Shown in pieces: positions 1-10,400 of a DNA stretch of 64,000 nt. Source of the stretch: Saitoella complicata NRRL Y-17804 (lineage: Eukaryota; Ascomycota; Saitoellomycetes; Saitoellales; Saitoellaceae); NCBI RefSeq assembly GCF_001661265.1, contig NW_017567000.1:186001-250000 (forward strand). The letters are read 5' to 3'. Below the pieces are notes generated by a model. The model saw nothing but the letters and a program-made list of their open reading frames with translations, ran no database searches and was not told the origin of the DNA. The position numbers and the translations under genes are program-made. Positions within the stretch are counted from its first letter, which is position 1. The number at the start of each line of letters is the position of its first letter.

Positions 1-3000
1 ACTGTTCGGATGCATGGACAGCAGAACCGTCAACCTTCTGAACTTCATCCACTTGCTTCCGAAGTAATTCAGCGAGAGTGTAGAGCAACTCTATAGCAAT
101 CCCACGTATCTGTTCTGCCGAGGTCGAAATATCAATTTGCAACTCCATAAAGGCATTCATCAATCGCTGGGAAAGGTTCATAGCCATATCTCCGGTCAGT
201 GCACCAGGATCTTCATCTAGAATAATCTTGAGCTGGCGAATGTCGGAGAGAAAATAGAACACCGATGCAGGCGGAGAGAGACTGAATCCCGTATAATCTT
301 CATGTAACGTAGCATGAGCCTGGGGCATATACACAGGCAAGTCCTGCAACAATTCCCATACAGCTTCAGCAAATCCGGACTGCGATGACAGAAATGCCTT
401 CACCTGTGCCCACATATTATAAAACACCCGAAGAGGGGTGATATCCATGGCTGCGAGAACACGCTGGTCCTTCAGCGCCGGCGCAGGTTTCTGGACAACG
501 TAGATCTGGTTATCGTGAAGAGAAATAGAATCCAACATCAGATCGTCCGAAGGCGGCAGAGACACCAAAGCCTGATTCCGCCAAATCTGTAGCTCGATAT
601 CCTCCCATTGCGCGATTCTAGCGGCCTTCTGATGAACTTTCGAGAGAGTATCACGCAAGTCAAACGTAGCATACTCATCTCTCATAGGCTGATTGTTGTG
701 GAAAATCTTGAGCGTCACATGGATCACATTCCTGCCAATGACCGACTTTTCCGAATCAGAGTTTTCCCCCTGCCTCTGGAGCCTGAACCGTGAGATCTTC
801 TCATTGTAGCCATCCATGAAGCCATACATAAACAGTAGCACACGCCGAAACCGAGCGAGATGTTCCTCTGGCATTAAAGGATTCTCCGCAAATGGAGAAG
901 CAATCTCTTGAAGCTCCTTGATACAAACCTCCATAACATGAGCATGAAAGGCGTCTCTATCCTCAACCTCAGCAGCATTCTGCCCTTTATGCAGCGCCAA
1001 AACGGCATTAACCGTCCACTTCTTCATCTGCTCAAAGACTTCGGACGTCGAGCAACCCAAGAGAAAGGGCCACAACAACTCAAATAGTTTCGCGGGTGCG
1101 AAGCCTGGCGTCTCAATCGATGACTTAAACGATACAGCGTAAACAAGCCCCACCGAACTCATGGTTAGGGACGAAGGCTCGATCAGGTTCATCATCCTCG
1201 TGAGAATAGTCAACGGCAACCCATACTTCTCCTTCATCGTCGCCCAAGTCTTGAAAATGGCGAAGATTTCCTCCCTAGCAGTAACGGAAAGAGGATTCAC
1301 CACGAGAGCCTCCCATACACGCTCAAACCTCTCCTCATCCTGCATATAGAGCCAGGACGACAGACGTCCCATCTGTCCCCAACGGTATAACCTGGTATGC
1401 AGAAGTCTGTCAACGTGGACACTCCTCGCGTCGCTTTTGAAAGAAAGCGCCCTCTGGAGGCCGATCCACTTTAACAGATCGTCAACATATATCCGCTCCA
1501 ACTCTCTTGCATCTGGAAGCAAGTCCGCAAAGTACGCAGCACCAAAATCATAGATGAAAATCGCATCAGCCAAAACACATGGCGCCTCGCTCCTCACGCT
1601 TTCAACAGCTTGCCCAACAACAGTTCTCAGATCCTCCTTCACAGGAAGACAGTGCGTCCTGGTCGACTCCAGAGTACGAATCACAAAGTCATACAAATCG
1701 ATCCCATTCGTCACCTCCACAAGACTCGCTGTCGTATCCTCCGCCGCTGTAGCAGCTTTCCTCAACAGCGCATATTGCGTTTGCATGACGATGATATCCG
1801 CGTGTTCCCGCTCCTTTTGCGCATGTTCAAAAAAGCGGTTCATCGGATTCCACACCATATTCATCAAATGGACCTTCTGGAACGCCAAGATAGGCAACTC
1901 GGTCAAGAGCTGTAACATGATCCTCGCGGCCCTGATCTCAGATCCAGCGAGCGTCTTCCATATCTCCCACATCTCGGCTTTGAGGGCCTCATCCCGCACT
2001 GAACACGCCGCTCTTAATACAGCCCGGAGCAGGGGCTCGTCCACCACCTTGTTTATGACAAAGTACAACCATAACGTGATGTTTTTTCGAGTACTCCGTC
2101 GAATCATGGACAACGAAACCACACTTCCCGGCGCCTGTCCCAATATAATATCCACCACATCCTCAGTCCTCATCCATTTGAGGAGCCACTGGTCCCAGAT
2201 ATTCGGACCACTATATCCATTCCACTGTCGTCCCTTTTCGAGGATTCGCACGACGGTATCACTGAGAATATCTATCCCCACGAGTCTTGTCTCAGACACT
2301 GATGATTTGAGCATGAAAAGGATCAGATCGAGTTCGAGGCTTCGGATGTCGCGTGGGGAGTCCTCTGGGGCGTACGTCCAGCACAGCGAGGCGTTGCGGT
2401 CACACCAGTACGCCCAGACCTTCCTCAGCTGCTCCAAATCCTTATCAATATCCGGTTTCTTCGGTGGTTTCGGACTCCCAATAGCATACTGTAAGAATGT
2501 TATCGCAGTCTTGCTAAGCGACGCGATCGCCGGCTTGGACTTTTCGATATTTTTCAACATCACATCTAACTCAGCTACTTCCTGCTCATCTAGCTCAATC
2601 AGCCAGGATGAACGTTTATCCGAGCAAATACAGATGTCCGCAAAAGAAGCTAGCGAGAGAAGCAGATCCTCGAACGTGCCCGGCGCTGTTGGGGCAAATT
2701 GGATGGCGGCATAGTCCGCCAATAACGTGAACCCATCCATGAGGATGAAAGCATGCAGCGGCGGCGTTGCCTTGGTCAACAGCTTTGGGGAAAAGGGTTC
2801 TCGGACCATCCTACCTAGAGCGGATATAAAAAACCTGTCATAAGGCTTGCCGGGCTCTTGCAGCTCTTTCCTCAAAGCATGAATGCACCATATCGTAGCC
2901 TGGTGCAAGAGCTTATGGTGAGCTACGACAAGATCCTCCGTGCGTAGTCTGTAGCTGTGCAACTTGTTGTCGAGAACGGTCTTAATGAACAGAGCGAGAA

Positions 3001-3625
3001 TTCCCCAGATCTCCAAGGGAACAGAGTTGCTGTCTGATGCGGCGTTAACATCGGGGAAGGCCTGCTGGAGCCAAACCGTGATCAGGTCGATGGTTGCACA
3101 AGCTCGGTCTTCATCCTCGTCACGTGCGTCTCTACAGGCTTGATCGATGATAGCCTGTGCCAAATCGAAACTCTTATCACCGGCATTGTGTCGTTCGATA
3201 AGGCTTTCCAGAATACATAGATCCTCTGAATCGGTTGTTGCAATCTCCATAACTTCGTCGGTATCAGAACTTGTTGATTGAACTGTCGCGCTCGACCTCA
3301 CTTCCTCTTCCTCTTGCTCTTGTGTGACACCGGGCTCATAAACAACCTCCGGCGTCCGCATAGCCAATTGTCCAACTTGTATGTCGACAGTATTACTGTC
3401 AGATCCAGTCTCCGGACTATCAGTCGTCACAACTTCTTCAACCTGCAGAGCCGTGATCGATAGCGGCACCGGACTCTCCTGCCCATCCTCCATAGTAGCC
3501 TGCCTCTTCGCTGCCGGTATATTACGGTCACTTTCATCAATCGGAGGCGGACGTCCGTTCTTCACGTTTGTTGACTCCTCAATCTTCGTGTCCACGCCAT
3601 CACCAGGAATTTCTTCACTGGCCAT
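1..3625 (-). CDS. N-terminal part of giant USP34/FAF-like ubiquitin C-terminal hydrolase (partial)
   Basis: One uninterrupted minus-strand frame starts at ATG 3625 (MASEEIPGDG) and stays open for 1208 codons to the left edge, so the catalytic USP domain and the stop lie outside the window. Residues 1-130 are acidic and disordered with a basic patch (AAKRQ). The rest is long helical repeat-like sequence, and roughly residues 965-1045 look like a ubiquitin-like fold (VHVTLKIFHN to IYVVQKP). This layout matches the very large fungal deubiquitinases related to USP34/USP9X, which carry an N-terminal disordered segment and helical repeats before the peptidase. They remove ubiquitin from substrates. 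The name is inferred from layout and weak motif memory, because no catalytic Cys or His box is visible here. A transposon end lies 69 bp upstream of the start codon. Many antisense open frames overlap it and are shadows. Confidence 0.6.
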   Translation of the reverse strand, partial: MASEEIPGDGVDTKIEESTNVKNGRPPPIDESDRNIPAAKRQATMEDGQESPVPLSITALQVEEVVTTDSPETGSDSNTVDIQVGQLAMRTPEVVYEPGVTQEQEEEEVRSSATVQSTSSDTDEVMEIATTDSEDLCILESLIERHNAGDKSFDLAQAIIDQACRDARDEDEDRACATIDLITVWLQQAFPDVNAASDSNSVPLEIWGILALFIKTVLDNKLHSYRLRTEDLVVAHHKLLHQATIWCIHALRKELQEPGKPYDRFFISALGRMVREPFSPKLLTKATPPLHAFILMDGFTLLADYAAIQFAPTAPGTFEDLLLSLASFADICICSDKRSSWLIELDEQEVAELDVMLKNIEKSKPAIASLSKTAITFLQYAIGSPKPPKKPDIDKDLEQLRKVWAYWCDRNASLCWTYAPEDSPRDIRSLELDLILFMLKSSVSETRLVGIDILSDTVVRILEKGRQWNGYSGPNIWDQWLLKWMRTEDVVDIILGQAPGSVVSLSMIRRSTRKNITLWLYFVINKVVDEPLLRAVLRAACSVRDEALKAEMWEIWKTLAGSEIRAARIMLQLLTELPILAFQKVHLMNMVWNPMNRFFEHAQKEREHADIIVMQTQYALLRKAATAAEDTTASLVEVTNGIDLYDFVIRTLESTRTHCLPVKEDLRTVVGQAVESVRSEAPCVLADAIFIYDFGAAYFADLLPDARELERIYVDDLLKWIGLQRALSFKSDARSVHVDRLLHTRLYRWGQMGRLSSWLYMQDEERFERVWEALVVNPLSVTAREEIFAIFKTWATMKEKYGLPLTILTRMMNLIEPSSLTMSSVGLVYAVSFKSSIETPGFAPAKLFELLWPFLLGCSTSEVFEQMKKWTVNAVLALHKGQNAAEVEDRDAFHAHVMEVCIKELQEIASPFAENPLMPEEHLARFRRVLLFMYGFMDGYNEKISRFRLQRQGENSDSEKSVIGRNVIHVTLKIFHNNQPMRDEYATFDLRDTLSKVHQKAARIAQWEDIELQIWRNQALVSLPPSDDLMLDSISLHDNQIYVVQKPAPALKDQRVLAAMDITPLRVFYNMWAQVKAFLSSQSGFAEAVWELLQDLPVYMPQAHATLHEDYTGFSLSPPASVFYFLSDIRQLKIILDEDPGALTGDMAMNLSQRLMNAFMELQIDISTSAEQIRGIAIELLYTLAELLRKQVDEVQKVDGSAVHASEQ

Positions 3626-3694
3626 TGTCGGTCATTGACGGATTGTCTACGTTACAGCGCCACCTTGACGTACGCGTGCGAGGCCTCACAGCTA

Positions 3695-4300
3695 CTGCTG
3701 TGTGCAAAATTCTTGACGCGGCGCATTTTACCGCCTATCTGCGCGGGGATAGTTTCATGAACCCCCCATCTTCATAGACAAGGCTTGGGAGGGCGATTTC
3801 AGGATAGAAGTCGATAGATCAGACTCTTAGGAATCGATAGATGTCCTCGAAACGCGTGTAGTACTGTTTCTCATAGAGTTGTGACATTATGAAGGATTTT
3901 GGCGCATGTGCATGATGTTGCATGAACATGCATGAAAGCATCGAAAACACTTCTTTGATCCACAAACCTCAAAAACTGTTAGCATCAAGAAAAACACCCG
4001 CAGAACATGTTCATCTAAGCTCTTTCTATCTCATGGGACCCAGAGCAGCATCTGTAGTACCTTCCAGGGTCCGTTTCTTTCTTATAACTGAAAACACCTT
4101 TTCAGCATGAAGCGACTGAGAGAGGCCTTGTGGCCCAAAATCGGTGGCACGACGTGATTGCTAAGGATAGGTATGATCAGTTTGAACCCTTACTCGACCT
4201 CCGAGGCCTTTATCTATGTTGTTTTAGGGGTTTTTGTCATATGGAGTTTGCGATTCGCGCACACATGGGAAAGTTACGTCAAGAATTTTGCACGAAGCAG
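3695..4300. mobile_element. Non-autonomous TIR element (MITE-like), Tc1/mariner family, TA target duplication
   Basis: The ends are inverted repeats. The left end reads CTGCTGTGTGCAAAATTCTT and the right end carries the reverse complement of GTGCAAAATTCTTGAC, ending in GCAG. Both sides are flanked by TA (3693-3694 and 4301-4302), as expected for Tc1/mariner insertion. Similarity continues inward for about 50 bp, including a TGCGCG motif. The 606-bp body holds no transposase frame. The TIRs match those of the element at 13172-14698 better than those of the neighbour at 4303, so it is probably a deletion derivative mobilised by that family. The right TA is shared with the next element, so the two abut. 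Confidence 0.75.
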
Positions 4301-4417
4301 TAAGTGCAGAATGCTTGACACAACTCACTGCAGGTGCGCACAATCTTGCATACCCTCTCGTAAAACAACCTCCAAACAACTCCATTGAAGGCCTACGAAG
4401 GCCAGGATAAGCCAAAA

Positions 4418-5895
4418 ATGCATGGGAAGATCATTTCCGACCTGGTCCGATGTCTAGTTATCCACCATTACATCAGTGGAGCCAATCCCATCACACTCAG
4501 TGAAATCGCAAATACTTCAGTCCACACCGTTTATAGAATTGTCAAGAGGTATGAAGAGCAGGACACCAGTGAGCGTACCCGTCATCGTACTTGTGGACGC
4601 AAGCCACAATTCGACGAACATTTAGGGGCAGTGAGTAAGGTGGAGCTACTGGAGGGATTCACTGAATGGTATGAAGTAAATTCAGTACTTGTACGACCAA
4701 AACACTACTCACTACCAAGAAGACTATGCCAAATTCATGAATGAAGCCTTCGCCTGCAATCTCAACCGTTTCCAGATCATGGGCTCCCTCCACAAGGTTG
4801 GATATACCCGTAGGGTGTTCACCGTCAGGGCAGCGCAGCGTAATGGAATGCTATGGGCAAACCATGCGATTGAAATGGCCTACTACACTAAGGATCAGCT
4901 TATTTTCCTCGATGAATCAGCCGTTGATGAGCGCAGCGCTCACCGCAAATTTGGCTGTGCTCCCGCTGGAAACCGTGCCATTGAAGACCGCACTCTCACT
5001 CACTCCAAGCGCTGGAGTGCATTGCCGGCACTCACCCCGACAGGTCTCCGTGCTTTGTGGTTCTTTCAGGGGTCTTTCAATGCTGACCGCTTTGTCGAAT
5101 TCATCAAAGAAGAACTCCTACCAATCATAGGGCCTTACCCTGGTCCCAATAGCATTGTTGTACTCGACAATTGTCGTAGTCGTCACGATCCAGGGGTTGC
5201 TGAACTGCTAGTCGAAAGAGCCGGCTGTCAAATCCATTTCCTACCACCTTACTCCCCAGACCTAAATCCAATTGAGCTCTGTTTCAGTATGATGAAAAGC
5301 TGGATGAAGAAGAACAACGAGCATGAGTTTGCTAAGTCACAACCTGAAGACTTCATACGCCGCGCACTTGACTATATCAACTCACAAAGCGACAAACTCC
5401 TCAACATGTTCACGAACTGCGGGTAGGCATTAACCCAGGAACAGCTTACAGCTTATGTCGACAGCAGTCGTGAAATGGCCTTGGGTAATGTGGTTGAGAC
5501 AAAAAGGGATACTGCAAGTACTTCGGGACGAGATCTGACGAGTTAGACGAGGTGTGACGAGATGACCGAATTACTTATTCGAATAGAGAGACAAATTTAT
5601 TGAGTTAACCAGTGAAGCTCTAAAGGAAGGCATAGGGCCTTTCCTTATATACAGTTTTTCGGACGAGGGTCTAGACCCTTGCGCGGTGGCGTTCCACATG
5701 TAGTTAACTCGGTGGCGCCGAGAACAAGATCTTGAACGAGAGGAGTGAAGATAAGATGAGCCATAATAGGACCCGAGACAAATCGAGTCTCGAGTAGATC
5801 ATGAAACTCGAAGTAGTTCTTCGGTTCATGACACCTTGCTTGCAGCTGCTGAGTTGCAGGGACCTGAACCTATCCTTGCGGATGATGATAAATAG
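4418..5895 (+). pseudogene. Transposase, IS630/Tc1-like DDE (copy 1), interrupted
   Basis: Exon 1 runs from ATG 4418 to 4630 and carries a helix-turn-helix (LSEIANTSVHTVYRIVKR). A 55-bp intron GTGAGT...TTCAG (4631-4685) leads into the DDE_3 domain: FLDESAVDE (first Asp), VVLDNCRSRHDP (second Asp), YSPDLNPIE (Glu). I count 35 residues between second Asp and Glu. A TAG at 5424-5426 sits where copy 2 has Tyr (TAT), so it is probably a nonsense change. The same frame continues past it, is split by the solo LTR, and resumes in phase to a TAG at 5893-5895. All three catalytic acids are present, but the nonsense codon and the insertion suggest the copy is inactive. An upstream in-frame TTG at 4385 was not chosen because ATG 4418 is available. 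Confidence 0.75.
5484..5833 (-). mobile_element. Solo LTR of an LTR retrotransposon
   Basis: A 350-bp block is flanked by the 5-bp direct repeat CCTTG (5479-5483 and 5834-5838). Read on the minus strand it begins TGTCATGAACC and has a TATA-like TATATAAGG followed by an AATAAA signal about 40 bp later, the order found in LTRs. The boundaries are supported by the surrounding transposase frame continuing in phase on both sides. No internal region, primer-binding site or second LTR is present, so this is a recombination remnant. The family (Gypsy or Copia) cannot be told from the LTR alone. It must be younger than the DNA transposon it interrupts. Confidence 0.7.
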
Positions 5896-6456
5896 TCAAA
5901 GTAAGCATTATATGTATTTTCTGACGACTTGAATTCCCACGGACACATCCCCTCACAAAACGACTGTACGGGTGTCTAAATGCAGGCACTAAGTCGGGGT
6001 TTAGTCATGCAGTTAACCCATTCAGTAGGCTATGTGCATAAATTACACCACCTAAACCGTTGTATTTGAGTACAGAGACTGCGTAAGCTTAATGCTCAAC
6101 AACCACGAGCTAGAATGAAGCGAAAACTTGATACAATAAAGACATATATACAATGAGGCATCTATCAAATTTTCAGTCGTCCACGGCCTCGAAAACTGGC
6201 AGTTCAAGCGTCCGCTGTCAAGCATGCATATTTGGCTGGGCAGACTTCCATCTAGGCCAGAATTCTTGCATTGTGATCAGCCATCCCATGATGGAGTTGT
6301 TGGCTTGTTTGTGGTCTGGTCTGATTCCCCGCAGATGCAGCTAAGGCGCGCTGTGTCAAGAATTTTGCACTTGGCAGCAGGGGGTCTGCAGCCGCACCAC
6401 CGAAATCTCACAGAGGCGAAACGACGACGAGGTAAACCGTGAGAACCAACCAAACA

Positions 6457-7341
6457 ATGCCGCCAGCACAGGGAATTGCTCCGGGAATTGCTAGGACGCA
6501 TAGTGCGCAGGCTACCAAGAAAGACCAGAAACGAACCGTCTTCAAGGCCGTGCTGGATTCGCCATACAACGTTACATGGCCCGTCATTGATCCCGCAGAT
6601 CAGGAGCGGATCCTCGAGCTTCTTTGCAGGTAGCATAACAGCCTCCACTTTGAAAGTACTTGGCTAATGCGTTACAGCCTTCTCCAACCTTTGGGTGATC
6701 ACCGCATCCTACACCCTAACAAAACCTCACAGATCAATCGCCGGAAACGACGACGAGCCTCCAAATCCCAAAATACCCCCGCAAACCCAGCATCCACCAA
6801 CGATGCGATGGACGTCGATCCTGGCCCATCATCGAGCAAAGCCGTCGAAGCACCAAAAATCGCCAATCACCTCACAATGGGCATAAACTCAACTACCCGC
6901 CACCTCGAATCCCAAGCCCGCCGCCTCCTCCCATCAACACTCAAACCCCCTTTTTCAACTCCCCCACCACCCCCACCTCCATCCTCCGACAGACAAATCA
7001 AGTATGTCTTCGCTTGTCGCTCAGACATCACCCCACACCACCTCCTCTCCCACCTCCCGACCCTCACCGCTCTCCTCACCACACACACAACCCGTCTCGT
7101 CTCCCTCCCCCGCGGCGCCGAAGCTCGTCTAGTACAAATCCTCGGTCTACGACGTGTCGGGGTGATTGGACTCATGGATGGTGTGCAGGGGGGGGAGATG
7201 GAGGGGTTGGTGAGGTTGTGCGAGAAGGTGCATCCGATGGATGTACCGTGGTTGAAGGCTGGAAGTGAGAAGGTGGAGTACGTCCAGGCGAATTTGAAGA
7301 TGGTGGAGACGGTTGTCAGTAGTGGGAAGCATAGGTCATAA
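6457..7341 (+). CDS. POP3: RNase P/MRP subunit Pop3
   Basis: Two exons, 6457-6629 and 6678-7341, joined over a 48-bp intron (GTAGCA...TTACAG), give 278 aa. The product matches fungal Pop3, a protein subunit of the RNase P and RNase MRP ribonucleoproteins that process tRNA 5' ends and pre-rRNA. Diagnostic segments are PYNVTWPVIDPADQERILEL crossing into LLQPLGDHR at the splice site, MGINSTTRHLE, and the L7Ae-like C-terminal half with VFACRSDITP, RLVSLPRGAEARL and LGLRRVGVIGL. A proline run (PPPPPPP) lies near residue 150. ATG 6457 is the first in-frame ATG. It sits only 85 bp from the end of a DNA transposon, so most of its original promoter has been displaced or replaced. Confidence 0.88.
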
Positions 7342-7496
7342 TCAACCCAGGGTGTTACGCAGGAAGCAATGGTATCCAATTTGTATTACGCCATATCAGC
7401 CGAAACCTCACCTCGAAAAGCTCCATCTAAGCATACACACGAGTAAAGATATAATGGTAACAATGCAAGAACACCCCGGAACAATATTGCTAGGAA

Positions 7497-10400
7497 TCAG
7501 GCACTTGTCGCAGGCTTCACACCTGGCAACTTGCCGTGCTTCTCCAACACCTTCATCACCCACCCCTTCTCCTCATGACCAATGACTTCAGCAAGGGACT
7601 TCATCGCACCCTCTTTTTCTTCCTCGGTATCGGCATAGAAGTCGATCGCCTCTCCGTTCTTGAAGAATAAACGGAAGCCACGATCAGCGTACATGATTCC
7701 GCCTTCGTCAGAGGTGAAGCCACTCTTTCGCCTCGCCCTTCCGGCACCCTTAACTTCGGGCTGAGTAAGAGACATCCGATCCCCGACTAGCTTCAACGCC
7801 TTGCGGAGATTGAACTTGGCTCGACGATGCTTGATGTTGGTTTCGTGGTAAGCGGACATCTCATACCCCTCAATGCGGAAGTAGCGACGACGCCAATGAG
7901 CAATATCACCACCCTGCTGAGTAAGATATCCTTCCCAATGCAATTGGGTCTGCCATGCTTCTTCTTCTGCCACTTGACGCAACGCGGACTTCATGCTGTT
8001 TGGCAGAGGATCCTTGCTGGTTCCAGTCCCTGGCGCATAGAACATCTGGATGACTGCTTTGCAGACGGGGTATGCCTTCTTCTTGATACGAGGGGTCTCC
8101 TTGACCGGCGAGCTCCTCCCACTCCTCATACTTGATTGAACTGTAGAAGTATCTACAGCCCAAAAGTTCTGTAGAGCCACTTCCGTCGTGTACGCTTGAC
8201 CGTAAGCAGCGTTCTCATACTGGTCAAAGCTAACGTGCGTCCTTGCAAAGTTACCATTGCCTGACACCATGCTTTCGTACACGGAGGGTTGGTATGGATC
8301 CTCCTTCCCCTTTTTCGGCGACCGTAGAATCTTGCCGAGAAATGATTTGGGACGGGTGGGGCTAGTGCTAGGGTGTGTAAGGCGTGGTCGTGACACCTGT
8401 GACATGTTCATATGAAGACTGACGGTAAACTCTAGGTCGCCGTCGACAAGCAGTTCAAACTCCTGGTTCAAAGCAACCCTTCTCTGGAGCACATGCCAAG
8501 GGGTCGTGACTTGGTGTTTTCCATTGTCGACAGTACATGCAAACTGAGGACGCTCGATAGTACCGCCCATGGGCAGTTCGACGTCTTTGATCTCCAGGAT
8601 CTTGAACAACAACTTGCCGCGACGGACTTGCTTTGGAGCAGCATCCTTAACCGGCGTGGGAGGCGCGACTTCTTTCGGTCGAACAGCATCTTCGGGCTTC
8701 AGGAGCGATTGGACAGCAGATGTTTTTGCAACCGCACGACTCGCAGTCGTCTGAGAAACCTTCTGCGACGCTGCTGAGGCCTGAGCTTTCTGGGGAGTGG
8801 ACCCTTGCCATGGCTCAACCATGATAGAGTCGTTCTTCCTGTGAGCCTGCTGCCTTGGTACACGAACACTGCTGCTGGCATGAATGACGCTGGAGTTTTG
8901 TCGGACGAGGTACTTCGGCTTGGGCTTCTCGAAGACACGGTCCATCTCGCTTGCCAAATCACCAAACATCATAGTCGTAGACGAGGGCAGCTCGAAGTCC
9001 AGCTTCGGCATTGTGCTCGTCGCGTCCTTCTTAGGAGTGAGGTACTTCGCTGTCAAGCTGTCGTCCTCGCCGTCTTCGCTGCTTGTGGATGAGATAACCT
9101 CCTCCTTCAACATTGCTTCCGCTTCGCGACGAGCAGCGGCCATAGCCGAAACGTCCGCAGGAGTCAGGCTCGGCCTCACCTTGAGCTTCGAGCCCTTGGG
9201 AGGTCTGATGGTGGCTTCAGAGAGCGGAATACCGCCTGGGGACGACGCCACCGAGCTAGGTGTATCGGAATGGAAGAATCGAAGAGGGTGCTCTGGAGTT
9301 TTCGGCAAGTGAGTCCTCATGGGATCTTTTCTGAAGTCATCTGATCCAGGCTTGATAGGCTCAGCCTCCTCCTTAGACAAGTATTGTCCCAAGTCGAAAC
9401 CGAGATCACCGAGGCCACAAAGTTCTGGTAGCACCAAAGACGGCGGCCTGAAGTCGGAAAGTGACTTTAGGGCTGGCGTCTTCCTCTCCTCTTGAATTTG
9501 GATCTGCTGCTCTGGTGTTCGTGGACGTTCCACCTCCACCTCTTTGATTTCTTCCACAACTTCCTCCTCGGTGACGGGAGCCGTCTCCGGGATATCCCGC
9601 AAAAGAACTTGCTCCTCAATGTTCAGAACTGGAGTCACATCAGCCTTTTTGTGCTCCGTTGGAAAGTCCTCCGGTAACCATGCGTTCAATTCAGCCTGAG
9701 CAGCGTCAACTGTCTCATCGTCTGATGGAGTATCAATATCCTCCTCCTCATGCAGCAATGACTCCTTGATACTGAAGAGACTGTTCTTGGGCGTTTCGTT
9801 AACATGCGACGTGGGAATGATTCGGTCAGCTTCAGAAAGGGAATCTTGACGGCGCAAAGAGGTACCAGTCACAGGCAACGAGTCGTAGGCAGAATCGAGT
9901 ACCGGAGAGTCTTCCTGTTTCGTTGCCGCCGCTGGTACGTTGAGAGTAAGATGAAAAAGTCGCTTCTGCAAGGCATCATTGACCTCTTCCATCTGCGCGA
10001 GGTCCTGAAAATCGAAACGTCCACTTTCCGGGATATCTTCGGAATCTTCGGCAGAGTCCGAGGAAAAAGGCGCGGTTACAGCATCTTGAGTTTGTGAAGA
10101 CTCAATCGGCTCGACCGTCTCCACAGATATACCGAGAGCATCATGAAGTAAGGTTTTGGCACCTGCAACGGGCAGCTCCGGCTCGTACACAGATGCGTCT
10201 TCTTCGTATTTGTGCATTCCGTAATGTGGTACTGTTGGTAAAGGCCGCGTTGTGGAGTTGTGAAGGGTATAGCCAGGTACAGCTGGAAGAGACCTTCCAT
10301 TGAATTTCGAAGGTGAACCCATAGGCTCAACGGCAGGAGTGATCTCGATGTCTTCATCATTGACATATTCCTCCTCGTCATCCGTATACTGCTCCAACGC

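Larger units (their letters stand above)
4303..6371 (+). mobile_element. Tc1/mariner-IS630 DNA transposon (copy 1) with nested solo LTR
   Basis: The left end (4303) reads AGTGCAGAATGCTTGACACA after a TA. The right end (about 6352-6371) is the inverted counterpart, GTGTCAAGAATTTTGCACT. It encloses a transposase gene (4418 onward), a 350-bp solo LTR (5484-5833) that landed in the transposase 3' part, and about 450 bp of non-coding tail (5896-6351). The base pair after the right end is TG rather than TA, so that boundary is good to within about 10 bp. The right TIR lies 85 bp upstream of the POP3 start codon. Its TIR core is shared with the elements at 3695 and 13172, but the outer bases differ, suggesting a sister subfamily. 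Confidence 0.7.

Noticed and set aside
1554-2714. 386-codon plus-strand open frame inside the left-edge deubiquitinase
   Set aside because: It is antisense to a continuous 1208-codon frame with better protein character; Ser/Arg-rich shadow.
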